A stretch of 64,000 nt of DNA, taken from NCBI GenBank assembly GCA_025331565.1, contig JAFREQ010000017.1, positions 5,567,001 to 5,631,000 of the forward strand, written 5' to 3'. The DNA comes from Holacanthus passer. Taxonomy: Eukaryota > Chordata > Actinopteri > Pomacanthidae. The translations under genes were made by a program, and so were the position numbers. A model generated the notes under the pieces. It saw nothing but the letters and a program-made list of their open reading frames with translations, made no database searches and had not been told where the DNA came from. Position 1 is the first letter of the stretch. Every line of letters begins with the position of its first letter. Of this stretch, positions 58,517-64,000 are shown in pieces.

Positions 58517-58605
58517 CCGGGGCTTCGGGAGGCGAATGGGAGGCTGAAGGAGTTTTTCACTGCCCCCCTTTCATCCACCCATCCCGCTCCTCTGAGGATC
58601 TGTGT

Positions 58606-58650
58606 GGACCTGGACCTGGACCTGGATCTGGATCTGGATCACCTGGACCT
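58606..58650. repeat. TGGACC/TGGATC hexamer repeat
   Basis: About seven hexamers in tandem inside the CpG-rich segment. Confidence 0.9.
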
Positions 58651-58693
58651 GTTTTTTTTTCTCTCCTGCTGAACTGAAATCTGCTGCTGTCCG

Positions 58694-58694
<1 letters not shown>

Positions 58695-58724
<30 letters not shown>

Positions 58725-58798
58725 CCTGGTTATTCAGCCCAGAAAACTCCAGCCTCGCCTCCCTCTCCCTCCGTGTGTGTGTGTGTGTGTGTGTGTGG
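58695..58798. repeat. Inverted dinucleotide pair (CA)n and (GT)n
   Basis: CA run at about 58695-58721 and GT run at about 58773-58797, 52 bases apart and complementary. Confidence 0.95.
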
Positions 58799-58941
58799 AT
58801 GGGAGCGCAGAGCAGATCTGGGATCAGCCCGGATTCTGGAGCCTTTCGGGGCTTCTGGTTGTGATTTGAGTGGAGCAGCAGTGGACGGATCTGCAGAGGA
58901 GGACGGAGGGAGCCGAGCAGAGGAGCTGCAGATCGATGAAG

Positions 58942-58950
58942 GTGAGGCTG
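58942..58950 (+). other. Candidate splice donor
   Basis: AAG|GTGAGGCTG fits the vertebrate donor consensus MAG|GTRAGT well. An ATG (58936-58938) lies directly before it but in a poor start context. Confidence 0.35.
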
Positions 58951-58975
58951 ATTGATCTGCTCTTCATCATGCAGG

Positions 58976-59000
58976 GTGTGTGTGTGTGTGTGTGTGTGTG
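58976..59000. repeat. (GT)n microsatellite
   Basis: Short GT run ending in GCGTGC. Confidence 0.93.
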
Positions 59001-59189
59001 CGTGCAGATGGCGGATGAAGCTCAGCTCGGTGCCGACATGAGTTTTATTCTTGGTGCTCAGGAAATGAATCATCGCAGTAATCTGATTACTCCGTGCCAC
59101 AGCCTCAGTGTGTGTGTGGACACCGACACAGCGCCGCTGGTTCGAGCGCCGAAAGGCTCGTTCTGATGCATCGGCCCGTCGTGCATGTG

Positions 59190-59294
59190 CGGGAATGCGT
59201 GTCTGTATGTGCGCGTGCGTGCACGTTGGTGTTGTGCGCGCCCATGTATGGATGCATACGTTCGTGCGTGCGCATGTGTGTGTGTGTGTGTGTA
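59190..59294. repeat. Z-DNA-prone TG/CG alternating region
   Basis: Alternating blocks include TATGTGCGCGTGCGTGCACG (59207) and CGTGCGTGCGCATGTGTG (59263) running into a GT tract. The many GCGC and GTGC steps favour the left-handed form. Confidence 0.85.
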
Positions 59295-59330
59295 GGAGCG
59301 CAGTAATAGAGCCCATTTTGGGGGAACCTT

Positions 59331-59478
59331 CTTTCTCTCTCTCTCCCTGTCTTTCTCTCTCTATCTGTCTGTCTCTCTCTCACTGTTTCTCCCCCCCTCT
59401 CTCTCTCTCTCCCTCTCTCTCTCCCTCCCTCTCTCTCTCCCTCTCTCTCTCACTGTTTCTCCGTCTCTCTCTCTCCCC

Positions 59479-59511
<33 letters not shown>

Positions 59512-59672
59512 TCTCTCTCTCTCCCCCCCCCTCTCTCTCCATCTCTCTCGCTCTCTCCCCTCCTCTCTCTCTCTCCCCTCCTCTCTCCACCTCTCTCCCT
59601 CTCTCTCCCCTCCTCTCTCTCTCTCCCCTCCTCTCTCTCTCTCTCCCCTCCTCTCCCTCTCTCCCTCTCTGT
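59331..59672. repeat. Long (TC)n/(CCCTC)n tract
   Basis: About 340 bases of TC with CCCC, CCTCC, GTTTC and GTCTC interruptions. It gives false Arg-Glu frames on the minus strand. Confidence 0.97.
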
Positions 59673-59729
59673 TTCTAAAGCTGCCTCATCATGCCGCTCC
59701 AGTTGACTGGCGTTACAGCCACATCTATT

Positions 59730-59990
59730 ATGCAGGAGGAGAAGAGATGAGAACACAAGAGGGGAGGAGAGGTGAGGAGAGAAGAGTGGGGAGGAAAAGC
59801 AGACATGGCAGGATGAAAAGAAGGAGGAATAGAGGTAAAGATCAGAGAGTGAGGAAAGGGTGAGGTGAGGAAAGACGTGGGAGTGAGCAGAGGAGTGGGG
59901 GGGGGTGACAATGGAAGAGAGGATAACAGAAAAGAGAGAGAGGAGAAAAGATGGGGGAGGAGGGTGAGGAGAGAGGGGCAGGAGAGGTTG
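59730..59990. repeat. Purine-rich tract facing the TC tract
   Basis: GAGGAGA, GGAAAG and GGTGAGG words on the plus strand, separated from the pyrimidine tract by about 57 unique bases. Confidence 0.88.
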
Positions 59991-61007
59991 AATAATATTG
60001 GGAAAATAGCACTCAGATCTTTTTTTGCAGTTTGTGTTCGATATGAAGCAAAATGTTACATAATGTCACTGAATAGATGCAGATTTGAAGACAGAGAGAA
60101 GCAGCGAAGTGAGATTCTGCTCCGAGAAGCATCAGAGCTGGTGATTCATTGTGCAGCTCCCTGAGACGAAATTATGTTGTTCATGTGATGGTGGATTGTC
60201 CAGAACAGAGTCCAGGAAACAACAGGACAGAGACACGGTTTGGTAACAGAAGCAGCAGAGAGCTCAGGAACCAGCAAGAGCTCCACACTGAGAGAGCTTC
60301 TGTTCCAAAGAAAGATCTGAAAGAGCGAGCTAAAAATATCTGCACAGACATCTGAACGAGCTGCCTGCTGCTCATGGAGACGTTCAAACTGGTTGACAGG
60401 GATTCAGACCCGGTCCGAGTCCAGGGACGGCGGGATGGACGGCCGGGGTGCCGGCACCTGGACGGAGCTGATGTGGTTTCAGCCTCGTGGACACATCATC
60501 ATGGTTCAACATGGCCTCCTCTAGTCTGTGGATACATTTGAGTTGGTTGGTTTCAGGACCAAGTAGAGCTCCTCCTCCACGATAAAAATGGCTGACAAGT
60601 GACACGTGGGGCAGAATTGTTTGAATCTCCTGATTGGTATGAAAGTCCCAACAGGCCCCTTGTTGTTGACCAATAGGAGCTCAGCACGCTTTTCAACTGT
60701 AAACACGGTGACGCCAAAGAGGAATGATGTTGCTGCAAGGTGGAAGTGTGAAACAGAGGAAAGGTCACAGTAGTTTCTTTTTTTCTTTTTAAGAGTCAGC
60801 CAGTTTCACACACATTCAAAACATTCTTGTTCCCAGAGGTTGGTACCAAGTCAGACGGACTGCAGATTGTGAAGAACTACAGTTGGCCAGGAGCTAACGT
60901 TGAGTCTGTCATGTCTCTCAGATGCAGTGACTATTTTAACAGACAAAAGAATGTGTGGAGTCTGAACCTGGTGTTATAGAAGCTGAGCTCAGGGAGGAGG
61001 CTTGACA
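59991..61007. other. Unique DNA, no gene seen
   Basis: No recognised family. Short frames on both strands, none with exon signals. Confidence 0.5.
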
Positions 61008-61025
61008 GAACACTAGGGGGCGACA
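61008..61025 (+). promoter_or_regulatory. CTCF-like motif
   Basis: AACACTAGGGGGCGACAG on the plus strand is close to the CTCF core. Confidence 0.4.
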
Positions 61026-61180
61026 GTGTGGCTTCAGAACGTGGAGCACTCTAGTGTCAAAGTGAGCTTCAGCACCACGGACAGTTCAGAGAGTTCAGGA
61101 CCAGGAATCCTTGGTTTAATAGAAACTGATCTGAGGTCTGACACAAAACCCTGAGAAGCTCCTGCAGACATGTTTACGGA

Positions 61181-61208
61181 GCCAGGATCCAGGATCCAGG
61201 ATCCAGGA
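61181..61208. repeat. 7-bp repeat GGATCCA, about four copies
   Basis: Tandem CCAGGAT units with BamHI sites. Confidence 0.92.
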
Positions 61209-61724
61209 AGTCCTGCAGGCTTCAGAAACGTCCCAGTGAACTGTTGTCTGTCCTTAGATCCACAACAAGGTGTCGATTGGCTGCACATGGTTCTGGACCC
61301 CATAAGAAAACAGACCTGTGATATTTAGTGTCGCTGCTCAGTGTTGATATCAGCTCATTTCATTACACACATCATTATCATTTGGTGTCATGATGATGTC
61401 ACGTTGGATGATTTATGATATGAGATGATTTTAGGACCAAAGACAGAACATTTGAAGCCACATTGGTTTCAGGACCTTAAATGGAGCCTCACAAGCAAAG
61501 AAAGCTTCAGGGAAAAAAACATACAATTTAGACTCTAGACTCTTTGCAAAGATGCAAGTTTGTATTTTTCAATGTTCGATTTCTCCCGTCCAGCTCTGGC
61601 AATCTCTCTGTCAAACTTTAAAACTCTATCAAGACCTGGTTATTTTTGGGGATTGAACGTTGTGCACATGTTGGTAAGATGCATCCGGTTGTTGCAGAAA
61701 AATAACCAGTCAGATAAGCAGACA

Positions 61725-61895
61725 GAGCAGAAGGATATAATGAGACAGACAGGCCAGCAGATGGACAGACAGACAGGCAGGTAGGCAGACACGTCCTTAC
61801 TCATACAGTAAACAAAAGGCAGACTGGCTTCGAAGAGCGACAGGCAGGAAGACAGGTAGGCAGGGAGACAGACACAAAGCCAGACAGGCAAAAGA
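61725..61895. repeat. Degenerate GACA/CAGG tetramer region
   Basis: GACAGACAGACAGGCAGG-type blocks at 61741-61790 and 61839-61890 with a unique spacer. Confidence 0.85.
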
Positions 61896-62026
61896 ACAGT
61901 CAGCCAGTGTCATGTTTGAGTGTGATAACAGAGTGAAACGTGTTAATGTGACTGAGTGATGCATTTCTGTGTGGCGACTATTATCATATGGAGAGAATCA
62001 CAATGTGCTTCACATGCCATTAGCAG

Positions 62027-62277
<251 letters not shown>

Positions 62278-62759
62278 ACATCCCCACCTCCACACTTACT
62301 CTCAGCTTCTACTCTGCTGTGTTTTCCACCTTCTTCTACCTATGACACATTTGTTGGCTGCTGTATTTTTCCTTCTCAGACGGCACCGGAAAAACCCAAC
62401 TGTTATTTATGAAAGATCCTAGAAGTCTTATGTAATCAGGTAACAGATGAACATGTGATTTCTAACAGAGACGCTCAACACCAGAGAGTTTTAATAATAA
62501 AATCACATGTGACCAGATCCCAAAGTGACTCTTAGAATCACTCGTTGTGTTTCGTCATCTGTGGGTTTCATGTCTATTTCAGACCTTGAAATTATTTGAG
62601 ACTTCATATTTTAATTGGCAGCTCCACAGTTTGGTCATCCAGCCAGATCAGTCCAGCCAGATCTCTGTTCTTGAACCTGCTCGCCAGCTAAAACACAAAA
62701 CAGACCGAAGTATTTCTAATTTCCTTTCAGCTTCGCTCTGTCGGAAAAAAAAAAAAAAG

Positions 62760-62930
62760 TTATTTCCCTTCTCCGCGAATTAGGTTGTGCTTTGATCTTT
62801 GCAAGCTGTCGCGGCGAAATGTTTCTTGTCGTTTCCGTACGACTCTGAACATAATGCGGGCTGTTAATTCCAGAAGCGGCACTTGTTACCCGTAAAGGAT
62901 TGTTGCGTAACAGCGCCCCCACTCCAGCGA
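62760..62930. other. CpG-rich unique segment with CTCF-like word
   Basis: CTGTCGCGGCGAAATG, TTTCCGTACGACTC and GGATTGTTGCGTAACAGCG in a repeat-free span after a poly-A (62745-62758). The minus strand near 62909-62925 reads GGAGTGGGGGCGCTG, a weaker CTCF-like word. Confidence 0.25.
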
Positions 62931-64000
62931 CAGATGAGCAGGTAAGAGGCCATCACAAATACCCAGATCAGAATGTATGATTTACATTCCGGTGCAAACT
63001 CTGCATCCTGTCTGGTTAAAGAATTAATCTGTGCTTTAATCCGCCGGCCGGGAGCTATACCCCCAATCCCTCCATCTCTTCACCCATCTGTTTCTCCATC
63101 CATCTGTCCGTCCAACCAGCTTTTACTCTGGAGATTCCTTTCTTGCTTTCTTTCTTTCCAGAGATTCTCTCATTGGTTCTGGCAGGTTTTTTGCAGGTGT
63201 GCTGCAGGTGGACTCGTTCCGCTGAAGACATTACATGTAAATCAAACACTTATCTGCGCTTCATGCTTTGACCCCAGGAGCTCGTTCATGTCTGCACATT
63301 TAATTTCTGTTCCTCTGTCACTTGCTTTGGATCTTATGAGGTGTTTCATCCAGTCAGCTGCTGCCGACGAAGCACAAACACCAACACCACGACCACAACT
63401 GCTGCAGAAACCAGGAACTTAGAACGACTGTAATTTAGTTCAGTTCGCCCTAAAGCTGAGAGAACTGCTGCCTTTATTTATCTTAATTCCCCTCATTTTA
63501 CAATAGATCTTTTTAAATCGGTGTAGCTTGGTGCTTTGGTTTGACTCCCTGGATCGATCCCGATGAAGCTTCACTGTAACAGTACGATAGATTCAGAACC
63601 GGCGTTCGGACTCCTGCACATTCAGACTCTGAATATGCCACAAATACCCAGATACAACTGATCTTCACCTCAGCTTTTGTTTCCAGTTTATTTCTGTAAA
63701 TCATTTTGTGATGAAGCTTTTTCGAAACAGACCACAGAAGTGTGACCTACATTTCTGCCCAGATAAGGATCACACTTCCTCTGCTTTGTCAGACTAATTA
63801 CCAGTGTTGTAAAGTGATCGTCTCTAACTGTGCCCAGAATCTACGCTCTTGTTTTTGTCAAGGTTTCAGGCTTTCCTGTGGATTTCTGCTTTTGTATTTT
63901 TGAAGTGACTTAAAGGTCACGTGCGTCAGCAACTTCGAAGTTAATGCAGATTTGTGTTTGTTGTAGCAGAGACGCCTGAGCGCCGGCTTGTTCACTGTCA
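62931..64000. other. Unique DNA to the window end, no gene seen
   Basis: Includes a short CCATCTGT-type patch near 63069-63110. A 149-codon plus frame at 62973-63422 is unlike any family I know and has no exon borders. Confidence 0.45.

Larger units (their letters stand above)
57760..58960 (+). promoter_or_regulatory. CpG-island-like promoter and possible 5' non-coding exon
   Basis: The longest GC- and CpG-rich span in the window. It holds an inverted CCAAT (TGATTGGTCGCCGCCCCGG, 58061), an ACCGACGGAGCCGG repeat (57882-57914), a 28-bp minisatellite (58401-58516), TGGACC/TGGATC hexamers (58606-58650) and purine-rich 5'UTR-like sequence (CTGCAGAGGAGGACGGAGGG). At its end, ATGAAG|GTGAGG (exon end 58941, intron from 58942) is a good splice donor on the plus strand. 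A transcript starting here would have a long leader, with the rest of its gene to the right of the window. Plus orientation rests on that donor. The gene is unknown. Confidence 0.45.

Noticed and set aside
59108..59863. 251-codon plus-strand frame, the longest in the window
   Set aside because: Made almost wholly of a GT/GC tract followed by a TC tract and a purine tract; no complex sequence of any known family.
61181..61208. Four GGATCCA units as a possible cloning or vector remnant
   Set aside because: Short tandem heptamer with natural flanks; no vector-like sequence nearby.
63809..63825. CCAGTGTTGTAAAGTGATC resembling a hAT transposon end
   Set aside because: No matching inverted end or 8-bp target duplication within the visible flank.

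Overview
The window reads as nuclear DNA of a teleost fish, probably a percomorph. The evidence is the very high density of (CA/TG)n and (TC/GA)n microsatellites, repeat fragments recognisable as fish families (an RTE/Rex3-type LINE, an L2/CR1/Rex1-type LINE reverse-transcriptase remnant and a LINE 3' end, a Gypsy-type solo LTR, a Harbinger-type MITE, a tRNA-derived SINE-like piece), and no compact coding anywhere. It looks like a gene desert or the inside of very large introns. No complete protein-coding gene, rRNA, tRNA or CRISPR array is visible. The longest open frames are almost all produced by stop-free dinucleotide or minisatellite repeats.

Layout. 0-10 kb: microsatellites, plus unique segments around 3.5-4.3 kb and 7.15-7.29 kb that look like constrained non-coding DNA. 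9.8-10 kb: a CpG-rich block with a coding-like frame on the minus strand. 10.7-12.1 kb: a pyrimidine-rich, long-period degenerate tandem array holding a CCAT tract. 12.5-13.9 kb: two minisatellites (25 and 34 bp). 15.7-16.0 kb: a degenerate TGACATCAC-type array with palindromes. 17-18.3 kb: a G/T-rich array and a 280-bp TC tract. 21.3-22.1 kb: a solo LTR with a 5-bp target-site duplication, followed by a LINE remnant. 22.4-34 kb: many CA/TG/TC tracts and a SINE-like piece at 29.6 kb. 34.85-35.54 kb: a degenerate RTE LINE whose body carries an expanded 12-bp satellite. 36-42 kb: several candidate conserved non-coding segments among microsatellites. 44.4-45.2 kb: a 13-bp perfect hairpin, a CTCF-like site and a possible minus-strand terminal exon. 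51.1-51.4 kb: a 12-bp minisatellite. 52.7-53.8 kb: a 622-bp MITE with perfect 24-bp ends, apparently nested in an old LTR. 57.8-58.96 kb: a CpG-rich, GC-rich segment with inverted CCAAT, a 28-bp minisatellite and a good splice donor at its end. This is the best candidate in the window for a promoter plus 5' exon, on the plus strand, of a gene lying mostly to the right. 59.2-62.3 kb: a Z-DNA-prone tract, facing pyrimidine and purine tracts, and a GA tract.

The mobile-element calls at 21.3 kb and 52.7 kb rest on structure visible in the sequence (target duplications and terminal repeats). The LINE calls rest on recognised family sequence. The exon, CNE and CTCF calls are inferences and are given low confidence. 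I did not find a discrete new biological system. The most unusual items are the U3 repeat array inside the solo LTR, the nested MITE, the CRE/E-box-like degenerate array and the CpG-rich start region with its own minisatellite.
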